Positions 45,331 to 53,740 of a DNA stretch of 64,000 nucleotides are shown in pieces. The notes below the pieces were generated by a model, which worked only from the letters and a program-made list of their open reading frames with translations, had not been told where the DNA came from and ran no database searches. The first letter of the stretch is position 1; the number at the start of each line of letters is the position of its first letter. Location: contig CAMWHJ010000002.1 of NCBI GenBank assembly GCA_947174015.1, forward strand, positions 1-64,000, given 5' to 3'. The DNA is from an uncultured Lachnospiraceae bacterium. GTDB taxonomy: Bacteria; Bacillota; Clostridia; Lachnospirales; Lachnospiraceae. The translations under genes were made by a program, and so were the position numbers.

Positions 45331-46628
45331 ATCACTGCCTTGATAAACGGCTTGGGTTCTTGTCTTTCCCTAGAGAAGCGATACGCCGCCTGAAAGCGCT
45401 CACAGGCTTCTGCCACTTTGGAGTTATCATTGGCATAACAGACAGCAATGGGTTCCTGTTCCTCTACATAGTCTCCCGTTTTTTTCAACAGGCGAAATCC
45501 TGCCTGATAATCTAAAACACTGTCTAAGTTTTCTCGCCCGGCTCCCAACATCAGTGCGGCAATCCCCACTTCATCTGCCAAGATTTCACGCACATAGCCT
45601 TTTTGATCCGATAAGATTTGCAGCCGGTATTTTGCGGAAAGAAGCTGTTTGGTATTGCTAAGGCTGCTTGTGTCCGCCCCCTGTGCCTTCATCCACTCCA
45701 TGAACTTTTTATATGCCAGCCCATCTTCCAAAACCCGCTTCATTTTCCTTTTTCCATTGGTCACCCTCTTTACCAAGCCTGTTCCATAAAGCATATAAGC
45801 TCCCAGTGTGATACAAAGTTCCGTGAGTTTCTCATCCCCTCTGCCCTGCAGCACCTCCAATGCCTCCCAGACCTCAAGGGAATTGCCCACCATATAGCCC
45901 AAGGGTTCATTCATATCAGAAATCACTGCTATGGTATGTCTGCCTGCTCCATTTCCTATTCTTACCATGGTTTTTGCCAAAGCAACGGCAGCCGCTTCTT
46001 CCCGCATAAAGGCACCGTTGCCGCATTTTACGTCCAATACGATGGTATCTGCCCCTGCTGCCAGTTTTTTACTCATAATACTGCTGGCAATCAGCGGAAG
46101 ACTGTCTACGGTGGCTGTAACATCCCGCAAAGCGTATATCTTCTTGTCTGCTGGTGCTAAATGGGCAGTCTGCCCCACCAGGGCAATTCCGATATCATTG
46201 ACCTGACGGATAAAATCCTCTTGTTCCATAACCGTGCGAAAGCCTGCAATAGATTCTAACTTGTCAATGGTACCTCCCGTATGTCCTAAGCCTCTGCCGG
46301 ACATTTTTGCTACCGGAATACCAGCAGCGGCGGCCATGGGACCCAGAATCAGAGACACCTTGTCTCCCACCCCCCCAGTGCTGTGTTTGTCACATTTTAC
46401 CCCTTGAATTCCGGACAAATCTAAAGTATCACCGCTGTCTGCCATTGCCATGGTAAGGTTTAAGGTCTCTGCCTCATTCATACCCCGAAAATAAATTGCC
46501 ATCAGCATGGCAGACATCTGATAATCCGGAATCTCCCCCTTGGTAAAGCCCCCCACCATATAACGGATTTCCTCCTGTGTCAGTATATCATTGTTTCTTT
46601 TTTTCATAATTAAATCATACATTCTCAT
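45321..46628 (-). CDS. pdp: Pyrimidine-nucleoside phosphorylase
   Basis: A 435-aa enzyme splitting uridine, deoxyuridine and thymidine with phosphate. The signature SGRGLGHTGGTIDKLE is exact, the phosphate/substrate region CDKHSTGGVGDKVSL is present, and the C-terminal domain is full length. The start is ATG at 46628, 8 nt from GGGG. No deoC or cdd gene is adjacent. Confidence 0.93.
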   Translation of the reverse strand: MRMYDLIMKKRNNDILTQEEIRYMVGGFTKGEIPDYQMSAMLMAIYFRGMNEAETLNLTMAMADSGDTLDLSGIQGVKCDKHSTGGVGDKVSLILGPMAAAAGIPVAKMSGRGLGHTGGTIDKLESIAGFRTVMEQEDFIRQVNDIGIALVGQTAHLAPADKKIYALRDVTATVDSLPLIASSIMSKKLAAGADTIVLDVKCGNGAFMREEAAAVALAKTMVRIGNGAGRHTIAVISDMNEPLGYMVGNSLEVWEALEVLQGRGDEKLTELCITLGAYMLYGTGLVKRVTNGKRKMKRVLEDGLAYKKFMEWMKAQGADTSSLSNTKQLLSAKYRLQILSDQKGYVREILADEVGIAALMLGAGRENLDSVLDYQAGFRLLKKTGDYVEEQEPIAVCYANDNSKVAEACERFQAAYRFSRERQEPKPFIKAVIQE

Positions 46629-46688
46629 TGCACTTTCCCCTTATTTCATTCTCTTAAATCAGGCTGATTTCCTAAACAGCTATGTTAT

Positions 46689-47354
46689 TTACAAGCGTTT
46701 TGTCTCTGCTTTCCGATATATTTTGCTGGGTCTATGACTTTCCCCTTCCGTCATAGCTCCGGTTTCCTCCACCTGATGAATGATCTTTTTCCTGAAATTT
46801 GCCTTGTATAAAGGCTTTCCTAAGATGATTTCATACACTTTCTGTAACTGTGGCAGTGTAAATTCTTCTCCCACCATTTCAAAGGCTATGGGAGTATACT
46901 CCACCTTATTACGGATACGTTCCACTGCATATGCAATCATTTCTCCATGGTCAAAGGCAATTTCTTCTTTCTTGGACAATAATTCTTCCACCGGAAACAA
47001 ACCAACCTCCGATACACGTTTTCCCACCTGCGGACATACCTTATCCTTAGGCACCAATGCCATATAAGATACTGATATAATTCGGGAACGGGGATCCCTG
47101 TTTATGGCACCCCAAGTATACAACTGTTCCATATATATATTTTCCAATTTTGTCTCCTCAGATAATCCTCTTTTTGCTGCCTCTTCCAAGGTCTCACTGA
47201 TTCCCACAAATACTCCCGGCAGTGCCAGTTGGTTTTTAAATGGCTCTTGGGAACGTTTTACCATCAACACTTTAAGCTTTTCATCTTCGATAGTTAAAAC
47301 AATTAAATCCACTGTTACAGATGGTTTTTCGTATATCGTAGTTTCCTTCTCCAT
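46689..47354 (-). CDS. NrtR-like Nudix-related transcriptional regulator
   Basis: A 221-aa protein: a Nudix domain (residues ~12-140) followed by a winged-helix DNA-binding domain (FTLPQLQKVYEIILGK, NFRKKIIHQVEETG). The Nudix box is degenerate: the first part reads PGVFV for PGGFV, and the catalytic REUxEE reads RGLSEE. This fits a ligand sensor, not a hydrolase. NrtR proteins bind ADP-ribose and control NAD or sugar genes; no such target is adjacent. The start is ATG at 47354 behind GGAG with 7 nt spacing. Confidence 0.83.
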   Translation of the reverse strand: MEKETTIYEKPSVTVDLIVLTIEDEKLKVLMVKRSQEPFKNQLALPGVFVGISETLEEAAKRGLSEETKLENIYMEQLYTWGAINRDPRSRIISVSYMALVPKDKVCPQVGKRVSEVGLFPVEELLSKKEEIAFDHGEMIAYAVERIRNKVEYTPIAFEMVGEEFTLPQLQKVYEIILGKPLYKANFRKKIIHQVEETGAMTEGESHRPSKIYRKAETKRL

Positions 47355-47442
47355 ACCTATTCTCCATTCTCTTTTATTACAATATATATGCAAAATCTAA
47401 TATTCGATATGTTCAGAACTAATGAATCACCGTCTCTATATA

Positions 47443-47476
47443 TTAGTAGTTCCAATATACTAAGCATAGTAGTATA
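47443..47476. promoter_or_regulatory. Cluster of TAGTA/TACTA half-sites (candidate NrtR operator)
   Basis: TTAGTA (47443-47448), TACTAA (47458-47463) and TAGTAGTATA (47467-47476) form alternating inverted half-sites about 90 bp upstream of the NrtR-like gene. The arrangement suggests autoregulation; it rests on pattern only. Confidence 0.4.
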
Positions 47477-47534
47477 TAATAACTTCTTTGTCAAGAAATT
47501 TCTTGATTATAGAAATATTTTATCACATTTCCGG

Positions 47535-47578
47535 AATAAAAAATAGACAGCTCCTTTTCTATAAAGAACTGTCTATTC
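47535..47578 (-). terminator. Intrinsic terminator of the degraded motility gene
   Basis: AATAGACAG (47542-47550) pairs with CTGTCTATT (47569-47577), with a T-run on the minus strand. It lies about 60 bp past the stop codon of the reading frame at 47642-47941. Confidence 0.7.
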
Positions 47579-47641
47579 TTCTGCACTACTGCACAAATAA
47601 ATGTTGTTTTGTATCATTTTGTACCATCCATTTTCTTAACC

Positions 47642-47941
47642 CTAACCGAAAAAATTTACTGTACTTGCTGTTTCATAAAGGGTTTCTGTTGCATTTCTGT
47701 TATACATATTACTTGGCTGCTGTACCGGATTTTGATATGGCACAGCTTTGTTGTTGTAATATTGCAGTAAAACTTTCCGAAATTCTAAGTTGTTCTTATT
47801 CTCTTGTTCTCGTGTATGCCGCTCTGAGCCTGCTTTTGCTTCCCGCTCAACTTTTTCGATTGGATTTACTTTATAAATTGCCTGTAATTTGTCAACTGCA
47901 TCGTCCGCCTCCCTTGTGGGTATTTCAATAGCAACCGGTAC
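47642..47941 (-). pseudogene. Sigma-28-driven small gene with lost start codon
   Basis: An open frame of about 100 codons on the minus strand reads (V)PVAIEIPTREADDAVDKLQ, continues KVEREAKAGSERHTREQ and ends STVNFFG. It looks protein-like: charged, helical, with a Pro/Asn-rich tail. A near-consensus flagellar sigma-28 promoter lies upstream and a terminator downstream. AAAGG is followed 6 nt later by GTA where a start codon is expected; no ATG, GTG or TTG lies early in the frame, and a stop is 3 codons upstream. Either the start was lost by mutation or an unusual start is used. It was probably a motility-regulon gene; the family is not recognised. Confidence 0.5.
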
Positions 47942-47970
47942 TAAAATCCTTTAGTACTATGGCACTATAT

Positions 47971-47998
47971 TTATCGGCATAATATTCAGAAAACTTTA
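47971..47998 (-). promoter_or_regulatory. Flagellar sigma-28 promoter
   Basis: On the minus strand -35 TAAA (47995-47998, extended TAAAGTTT) and an exact -10 GCCGATAA (47971-47978), with 16 nt between them (consensus 15). It points at the degraded gene at 47642-47941. Confidence 0.65.
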
Positions 47999-48095
47999 TA
48001 GCTTTTTATGAAATATTCTGTTTTTATCAGATTTTAAAATAAAAGTTTACTCATTATAAAGTATTGGGGACTTGCATTACGGCCATCCATTCTAT

Positions 48096-48902
48096 TTAGT
48101 TCATATCTTCATAAAGATATTGATATAATTCTTCAATTAGACGATCTAGATACCCTTCATCCAAAGCACCATAAGATTGACGAATAATCTGCTTCATTGC
48201 CTCACAGCGTTTAAAATATTTTACTTCTTCCTCTAAGTTTTCATCAATATCTGTATCAATCACAAAGGTATCGAAGCTTTTCTTAAACCACTGGGTAATT
48301 TCACTGGTAAGCTTATTCTCCTCCATGGCAAGCTTCGCTATGGATCTGGCATTTTTCATACAGCAAAGACCAATAATGACAAAAACGATACACAAAATCC
48401 CCAAGACAATTTCCATCATATTTTTGTTAAAATCATTTAACGGCAGATGAATAATGTTTAAAACAGACATCAAAACTACCGCCAAACCAATTCCCCCGAC
48501 AATCAGCAGAGAATAGGCCGAGGATAATAACTCCTGATGACGTTCTGAGTGATGGATGTATACATGTTCATGCTGCTCCAACAGTTCTTCTCCTGCCGTT
48601 TTTGGTTCTTCTGCTCTCAAACTTATCTTTTGTATCATGGCAAGCTTTTTTGCCATTTCTACCTGACTTTCTGGCACAGATACATGGTAACGTTCGGAAT
48701 CCTCATTATATATTAACTGTGCACGTTCCACATCAAATTTTTTCAACAACTCGTAGTAATTCTCTGCCTCTTCCTTTGAGGCTATCATAATTACCTTATT
48801 GTCATCGCTCTCAGGCAACTCTTCCACCAATACAACCCCACAACTACTGCACCTGTGAATTCCCGAACGATATTCATTTTTACATTTTGGGCACCAAGGC
48901 AT
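48096..48902 (-). CDS. Zinc-ribbon membrane protein
   Basis: A 268-aa protein: an N-terminal zinc ribbon (CPKC at 4-7 and CSSC near 18-21), a small alpha/beta region (KVIMIASKEEAENYYELLKKF, similar to putative signal-transducing DUF2007 domains), two membrane helices (about 132-150 and 165-183) and an acidic C-terminal helical tail. The function is unknown. The start is ATG at 48902 behind AGGAGG. Confidence 0.75.
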   Translation of the reverse strand: MPWCPKCKNEYRSGIHRCSSCGVVLVEELPESDDNKVIMIASKEEAENYYELLKKFDVERAQLIYNEDSERYHVSVPESQVEMAKKLAMIQKISLRAEEPKTAGEELLEQHEHVYIHHSERHQELLSSAYSLLIVGGIGLAVVLMSVLNIIHLPLNDFNKNMMEIVLGILCIVFVIIGLCCMKNARSIAKLAMEENKLTSEITQWFKKSFDTFVIDTDIDENLEEEVKYFKRCEAMKQIIRQSYGALDEGYLDRLIEELYQYLYEDMN

Positions 48903-49312
48903 ACCTTTTTTCCTCCTATGATCAGTTCATTCTCTTTAGTATATCACAAGTTTTTCTATTGTACAAATCTTTCTTGAAATTTGCACAATTAATTTGCAAC
49001 CACTGTACTGTACAGCCAGTGCAAAAACTACTCTGCTACTGCTCACAGATTCCCTGTATCCAGTAACGATTTTGCTTAAATGCCTCTTCGATGTATGGGG
49101 CAAAATCCGGTATGCTAACAGTATTGATGCATAGCTTGACAGCAAATGTCAATCTTGTGTTTGAATAGTAACACTTCTCTGCCAATTCACCAGCAATTTT
49201 GATAGAGCATCATTGCCTTTTATGAAGGAAGATGTTATGATGAGAGAAAGTTCTTCCGAACTATTTAGAAAAAACGTAACATAGCTATTCCGTACAAGAC
49301 AAAGGAGCAAGT
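48903..49312. other. Intergenic region upstream of rlmH
   Basis: 410 bp without an intact gene. It contains a minus-strand gene fragment (49036-49209). The ribosome binding site AAAGGAG of rlmH lies near 49302. No clear promoter hexamers or terminator were seen. Confidence 0.4.
49036..49209 (-). pseudogene. Short gene remnant
   Basis: A stop-to-stop frame of 57 residues reads IAGELAEKCYYSNTRLTFAV... IPDFAPYIEEAFKQNRYW and has protein-like composition, but no start codon with a ribosome binding site and no recognised family. It is probably the leftover of a deleted gene; it could be chance. Confidence 0.3.
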
Positions 49313-49792
49313 ATGAAAATCACAGTAATTACTGTAGGTAAAATAAAAGAAAAATTCTATCGTGATGCCTTAGCAGAATATCAGAAACGTCTCAGCCGCT
49401 ACTGCAAGCTTTCCATCATTGAAGTACCAGATGAAAAGACACCGGACAATGCCAGTGCTTTGCAGGAAACGCAGATTAAGCAAAAAGAGGGGGAACGAAT
49501 TTTATTAAAACTTTCTGACTCCGCTTATACCATTGTCCTTGCCATTGAGGGCAAAAATCTGGATAGTGTATCCTTTGCCCATAAAATGGAACAACTGGCT
49601 GTTGGGGGAGAAAGCCAGTTACAGTTTATCATTGGCGGATCTCTCGGATTGTCAGAACAGGTGCTGCAAAGGGCAGATTTTAAGCTGAGCTTTGGTGCCA
49701 TGACCTATCCTCATCAGTTAATGCGTGTGATGTTGTTAGAACAGATTTACCGCTGTTACCGGATTACTCACAAAGAGCCTTATCATAAGTAA
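49313..49792 (+). CDS. rlmH: 23S rRNA (pseudouridine1915-N3)-methyltransferase
   Basis: A 159-aa SPOUT enzyme. It starts MKITVITVGKIKEKFYRDA, has the SAM-binding knot IIGGSLGLSEQV and the C-terminal RADFKLSFGAMTYPHQLMRVMLLEQIYR ending in EPYHK. It methylates pseudouridine 1915 in helix 69 of 23S rRNA. The start is ATG at 49313 behind AAAGGAG. Confidence 0.95.
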   Translation: MKITVITVGKIKEKFYRDALAEYQKRLSRYCKLSIIEVPDEKTPDNASALQETQIKQKEGERILLKLSDSAYTIVLAIEGKNLDSVSFAHKMEQLAVGGESQLQFIIGGSLGLSEQVLQRADFKLSFGAMTYPHQLMRVMLLEQIYRCYRITHKEPYHK

Positions 49793-49821
49793 GAAAAGAA
49801 GGGCTCGGAAAGGAAACCTCT

Positions 49822-50415
49822 ATGAAACGGAGCATTGATGACACATATTCCGCTTATACTGCCATTACATCAGAAATTTATGTGAAATGTCCAAAATGCA
49901 ATGGACTGGGTATCGTAACATCCGATCATGATACTGCCTATTTCAAATGTACAAGTTGCGGCAAAACAATTACAAAAGAACGTGCCATCTATCACTATGA
50001 TATACATAATCAATGCAAAAACTGCGGGCAATATTATAAGGTGGATATTACGGAAAAAAATAGACAGCACTTTTGTGCACTTCATGTTTCCTGTCCGTTT
50101 TGCAAATATGTTATGCAGGGCAGGGTTCAGATAACTGCTGAAAAGTTTACTGTCCTTCCCGAAATTGAAAATGCCTGTGATCCGTTTTTTGGTTATAAAC
50201 TTTGGTTTTTAACCTATTTTAAAAGCAAACCTGTTTGGGCTATTAATCGTGAACACCTGACTTATTTGATAGATTACTTAAGTTCTGACTTGCGAGAAAA
50301 ACCTGTTGGGGTTATGACTATGAAAACACAAGCCGACCATCTTCCTAAATTTATGAAAACAGCCAAAAATAGAGAACGGATTGTGAAACTTTTTAAAAAC
50401 ATGCAAAGAAAATGA
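49822..50415 (+). CDS. Multi-zinc-ribbon hypothetical protein
   Basis: A 197-aa protein with three CxxC knuckle pairs: CPKC/CTSC (residues ~23-45), CKNC (~65) and CPFC (~91), suggesting two stacked zinc ribbons. A helical C-terminus with FFGYKLWFLTYF and a basic tail follows. It could bind nucleic acid, but the family is not recognised. The start is ATG at 49822 behind AAAGGA, 30 bp after rlmH on the same strand, so the two may be cotranscribed. Confidence 0.7.
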   Translation: MKRSIDDTYSAYTAITSEIYVKCPKCNGLGIVTSDHDTAYFKCTSCGKTITKERAIYHYDIHNQCKNCGQYYKVDITEKNRQHFCALHVSCPFCKYVMQGRVQITAEKFTVLPEIENACDPFFGYKLWFLTYFKSKPVWAINREHLTYLIDYLSSDLREKPVGVMTMKTQADHLPKFMKTAKNRERIVKLFKNMQRK

Positions 50416-50498
50416 AAGCAGAGTAACCATTCTGTATCTGACTATGTATTTACTGCACAGTCTGTGAAAAACCAAAGAAAGTAAAGAGGTAATGAAAC

Positions 50499-51041
50499 AT
50501 GGAAATTTGGGATTTATATACTGTAAATAGAGAAAAAACGGGACTTACTGTGGAAAGAGGTAAAAAGCAACCGGAAGGTTATTATCGAGTAGTGGTTCAT
50601 GCCTGTATTTTTAATCGTAACGCTGAAATGCTAATTCAACAGCGCCAACCATTCAAAGACAGTTGGTCTAATATGTGGGATATTACTGTGGGAGGGAGTG
50701 CCATTTCTGGAGAAAGCAGCCCGGCTGCCATTGAAAGAGAGCTGAAAGAGGAACTGGGAATAGATATCTCCTTCGAAAAAGTACGCCCTGCATTGACAAT
50801 CAATTTTGCCAATGGTTTTGATGATATATATCTAATGGAAATGGATATTGATATGAATGAACTGAAATTGCAGCAGGAAGAGGTAGCGGCAGTGAAATGG
50901 ACCAGTTGTGATGAGATACTTCAGATGATCCAGCAGGGTGTGTTTATTCCATATCATAAATCTTTAATTGAACTACTATTTTCTATGAGAAAACACATCG
51001 GAACTCATACGAGAGAAGATAATACCATTCCTTCCGAATAA
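50499..51041 (+). CDS. Nudix hydrolase (IPP-isomerase/YfcD-like)
   Basis: A 180-aa protein with an intact Nudix box: GSAISGESSPAAIERELKEELG, with glutamates of the REUxEE core in place. MLIQQRQPFKDSWSNMWDITVGG resembles the YfcD/Idi subgroup. The substrate is unknown; diphosphate compounds are expected. The start is ATG at 50499 behind GAGG. A short stretch just upstream (about 50440-50462) resembles a decayed MITE hairpin. Confidence 0.82.
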   Translation: MEIWDLYTVNREKTGLTVERGKKQPEGYYRVVVHACIFNRNAEMLIQQRQPFKDSWSNMWDITVGGSAISGESSPAAIERELKEELGIDISFEKVRPALTINFANGFDDIYLMEMDIDMNELKLQQEEVAAVKWTSCDEILQMIQQGVFIPYHKSLIELLFSMRKHIGTHTREDNTIPSE

Positions 51042-51284
51042 TACAGATACATAGATGATTTGTTTTGCCAGAGAAGGTACATTTAAACTTTGTAAAATTA
51101 CTGAACTGTCATGTTGATTTTTTCAAATACCCAAAAGCCCGTATAGGCGGAACCCCCTTGACTTGTTTTTTGGTATTTGCGTCAGGCAGTCAAGCAGTTC
51201 CATGGGAATTTTCAGACAATTTACTTACACATCTTTTTTGACAAGCCCTTGCCACAAAGATTTTGTTTGAAATTGCAGCCATAT
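51042..51284. other. Island boundary with possible transposase remnant
   Basis: No intact gene. CAAATACC (51124-51131) and GGTATTTG (51172-51179) form an inverted pair. A short minus-strand frame between about 51122 and 51222 (reading IPMELLDCLTQIPKNKSRGFR) resembles the N-terminus of ISAs1-type transposases; this is weak. Confidence 0.3.
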
Positions 51285-51719
51285 TCATCTCTTTCTATCC
51301 ATAATGATTTTTTCTGCGATTTCAGGAAGCCCAGCATTAGAGTTAAGCCCCACTTTATCCGGGTAAAAAATGTAATCTGAAATATCTTTTATGCCGGTAT
51401 TCACTGCAAGATAATCAAGCCAATACTCCATCTCACTTTCGCTGTGTTCAAGAATGTGCAGTACAATTTCACCAATTTCTTTGTCAGAAACATCCTCTTT
51501 TGGGGGCGTAGGGTTTAGAGCCATCCTTGCAATTTCCTCTAAAGAAGTCCAACCCCAATACTCTCTGAAATCTGTAATTTGAAGTGTCTCCTTTCCAGTG
51601 ATTTGGCGGAGCATCTTTTCAAACTGCACTACCTCATCCGTAATTCCTCTTTCTTCCATAATGGCTGCGGCATTTTCAATAATCTCCATAACATCTTGTA
51701 GTTTGCTTTTATCAATCAT
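51285..51719 (-). CDS. Hypothetical protein in immunity-type island
   Basis: A 144-aa acidic, helical protein with no recognised motif. It has a good ribosome binding site (GGAGGAAG before ATG 51719). Its neighbours are SUKH and other small single-domain genes, so an immunity protein is possible (context inference only). Confidence 0.6.
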   Translation of the reverse strand: MIDKSKLQDVMEIIENAAAIMEERGITDEVVQFEKMLRQITGKETLQITDFREYWGWTSLEEIARMALNPTPPKEDVSDKEIGEIVLHILEHSESEMEYWLDYLAVNTGIKDISDYIFYPDKVGLNSNAGLPEIAEKIIMDRKR

Positions 51720-51761
51720 TAAAACTTCCTCCCATTGTGTGATGATTTCTATCTTGTTTTG

Positions 51762-52070
51762 CTAAATCTTTCTATCTTCAAAATCAATAATAGGAAAAAA
51801 ATTATTAGCTTTTACAAATTCTATTGCAATGTTATTTTTGATATAAAACGGACTTTGTTCATCCAAAGAATAAACTACAATAAATGCAAAATATCCTCCG
51901 CCATAATGCATTAAAAAATCTTTGTAACTATTAGGAAAAGCTATTTCATAAAACTTTTCATATTTTTGAATCTTTTCCCTTGTTGGTATACTATCTGAAT
52001 CCAAACCAAATATCTTAGGATTTTTACTTCTAACTTTTAAAGTTAAATCATCAAATTCTCTTTTATTCAT
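51762..52070 (-). CDS. SUKH (SMI1/KNR4) immunity-type protein, short
   Basis: A 102-aa protein with the SUKH pattern: IQKYEKFYEIAFPNSYKDFLMHYGGGYF. It ends at FFPIIDFEDRKI, about 40-50 residues before the usual SUKH end, so the C-terminus seems lost. SUKH proteins neutralise nuclease toxins. The start is taken as ATG 52070. The frame is open upstream to 52184 and beyond through an unrelated segment (RAGQHLEKVQGQQEYERD), which looks like the tail of another gene fused by recombination. The ribosome binding site is weak. Confidence 0.6.
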   Translation of the reverse strand: MNKREFDDLTLKVRSKNPKIFGLDSDSIPTREKIQKYEKFYEIAFPNSYKDFLMHYGGGYFAFIVVYSLDEQSPFYIKNNIAIEFVKANNFFPIIDFEDRKI

Positions 52071-52220
52071 ACTATTTTCGTCCCATCTATGCTGAAAATC
52101 TGCTTGCAAACATTTCTTCGGAATATCTCTCTCGTATTCCTGCTGTCCCTGCACTTTTTCCAGATGCTGTCCAGCCCGTTTCAAAAATTTTTCTTTGCCC
52201 AGTGGTACTTTTACTTTTAC

Positions 52221-52264
52221 AAAAGAGGCTGTCTCACTAATTTATTAGTATGACAGTCCCCTTT
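52221..52264 (-). terminator. Probable terminator
   Basis: An imperfect long hairpin (GGCTGTC...ACTAAT paired with ATTAGT...GACAGTCC, 52227-52260) with T4 on the minus strand, 40 bp after the gene at 52300-52653. Confidence 0.55.
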
Positions 52265-52299
52265 CCTTATTTGTATCTTACTTTTTGAATGCACTTTCT

Positions 52300-52653
52300 C
52301 TAATCATGATTCATATTTTCTATCATTTGATTCATATTTTCCATTGAGAATATATCTTCATTCATTCCTGCTAGATAATACAATTTTATCCAATATCCAT
52401 CATACTTGCAATATGTTTGCAAAGCCTTTTTTATAATTTCATCTGTTAGCACACTTACAATAACATCGGGACAACCGGCTGGAACAAACTCTAAATTTTC
52501 TTTTTTCATATAAGAAACATAAAATTGTGGTGTACACACTGTCAATGTATATTTTGTCCCATCTTCCATCTCAACAAAAACATCAATATTATCATTATAA
52601 ATATTAAGAATTGTTTCTAATGGTGTGGGATACGTAATCTTTTTTATTTTCAT
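52300..52653 (-). CDS. Hypothetical protein, immunity-type context
   Basis: A 117-aa alpha/beta protein (DNIDVFVEMEDGTKYTLTVCTP, then CPDVIVSVLTDEIIKKALQ). No family is recognised. The ATG at 52653 follows AGGTGA. High AT content, like the rest of the island, suggests recent acquisition. Confidence 0.6.
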   Translation of the reverse strand: MKIKKITYPTPLETILNIYNDNIDVFVEMEDGTKYTLTVCTPQFYVSYMKKENLEFVPAGCPDVIVSVLTDEIIKKALQTYCKYDGYWIKLYYLAGMNEDIFSMENMNQMIENMNHD

Positions 52654-52811
52654 AACATCACCTGCTATTTTTTATAAGGTACATGAATATTATAGTGCTG
52701 GGGTTAAAATTTCCAAGAGTGTTCCTTGAAAATTTAATATTGTACAGTATTTACATGCTTTTCACAAAGAATATGAGTATAAGAATTATAAAATCGGAAA
52801 GGTGGTGCCTT

Positions 52812-53004
52812 TTGATATCGTTTAAAACAAATACCTATCAGCAATTATCTTTAGAGGATAGTTTTATTTCACTTACTCTACATGAAAAAAGCTTTGGAAT
52901 ATACATGGGCACAGATTTTCGCAGCTGAAATCTTTCCTGCAATAGGCAAAGAACTTTCTTCTGTCCTATATGGTGATAAGACAACTTTGCCAGCCTTTCT
53001 GTAA
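52812..53004 (+). pseudogene. Frameshifted N-terminal fragment of an IS1182-like transposase
   Basis: The frame from TTG 52812 reads ISFKTNTYQQLSLEDSFISL. After a shift near 52890 a second frame reads LEYTWAQIFAAEIFPAIGK followed by ELSSVLYGDKTTLP. Joined, they match the start of IS1182-type transposases. The rest of the element is absent. It marks past insertion in the island. Confidence 0.6.
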
Positions 53005-53014
53005 AATCCTCAAT

Positions 53015-53485
53015 CTATAATAAAGTTCTATCTTTTTCTAACCAAAAATTGTCACATACATAAACAGGATTTTTATAAAATTTTTCTTTGTATTTTTGTT
53101 CATCAAAAGTCAGAACAGCTTTTATAAATTCTTCCGGCGGAAGATAATTATGATGTGTAATATAATGATAAATCATACTTGGTGCAGCATAGGTGACATT
53201 ATTTTCACCAAAAACCCGTATTTCATAAAAACCAACCTCTCTTTTTATATTGCTGTATTCAATGGTCGGCACACTAAAGTTTTTATCATAATTTGAACAT
53301 AAATTACATCTGTAAAATCCTCTGCAAACAAATACGGGATATTGGTAATATTTTACAAGTGTTTACAAAAATTCCTCTGGAACATCACCTTTTGCAAATT
53401 CCTTAGAACTATCTAACCACCCTATATTGATTGCATTTACATCACGCTCAAAATATGTATACTTCGCTAAATCATCAAAATACAT
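53015..53485 (-). pseudogene. DUF7919-like gene broken by an in-frame stop
   Basis: ATG at 53485 follows GGAGG with 5 nt spacing and begins MYFDDLAKYTYFERD. Codon 41 is TAA (53363-53365), and the same frame then runs on to 53015 (KYYQYPVFVCRGFYRCNLC, then VGFYEIRVFGENNVTYAAP), 157 codons in all. Without the stop it resembles DUF7919 proteins, which are common in toxin-immunity islands. Either a point mutation killed the gene, or only the second half is made from GTG 53272. Confidence 0.65.
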
Positions 53486-53740
53486 TTTTGCCTCCATAAT
53501 AATTTGATTTATTCATTTTTCTTAAATTCACTCATTTCCATATTCACAAATGGGAATTCTGATAAGACACTTTTATATTATTGATTAACTGTTATATCTT
53601 ATCTTCAAAATGTCCGCAAACTCTTGAAAATGCTAAATTTATAACAAGTGAGCTTTCCCTTGTATTATATCTTCCCATGAGGCATTACGAACCCTGATAA
53701 GAGCAAAAATGAGGAAAGCAAAATCACAGGAAAGGTTAAT
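53486..53740. other. AT-rich gap in the immunity island
   Basis: No intact gene. A short minus-strand frame (RVRNASWEDIIQGKAHLL, about 53640-53705) looks like the tail of a lost gene. No clear terminator or promoter. Confidence 0.25.

Noticed and set aside
47488..47931. 147-codon plus-strand frame
   Set aside because: Antisense to the sigma-28-driven frame and its terminator; composition (Leu/Cys/Tyr-rich) is typical of a mirror frame.
48936..49145. 69-codon minus-strand frame
   Set aside because: No ribosome binding site, and it overlaps a more protein-like frame (49036-49209) in another phase.
52683..52811. Upstream part of an 81-codon plus-strand frame before the transposase relic
   Set aside because: No similarity to the transposase start; the TTG at 52812 with GGTGG fits better.
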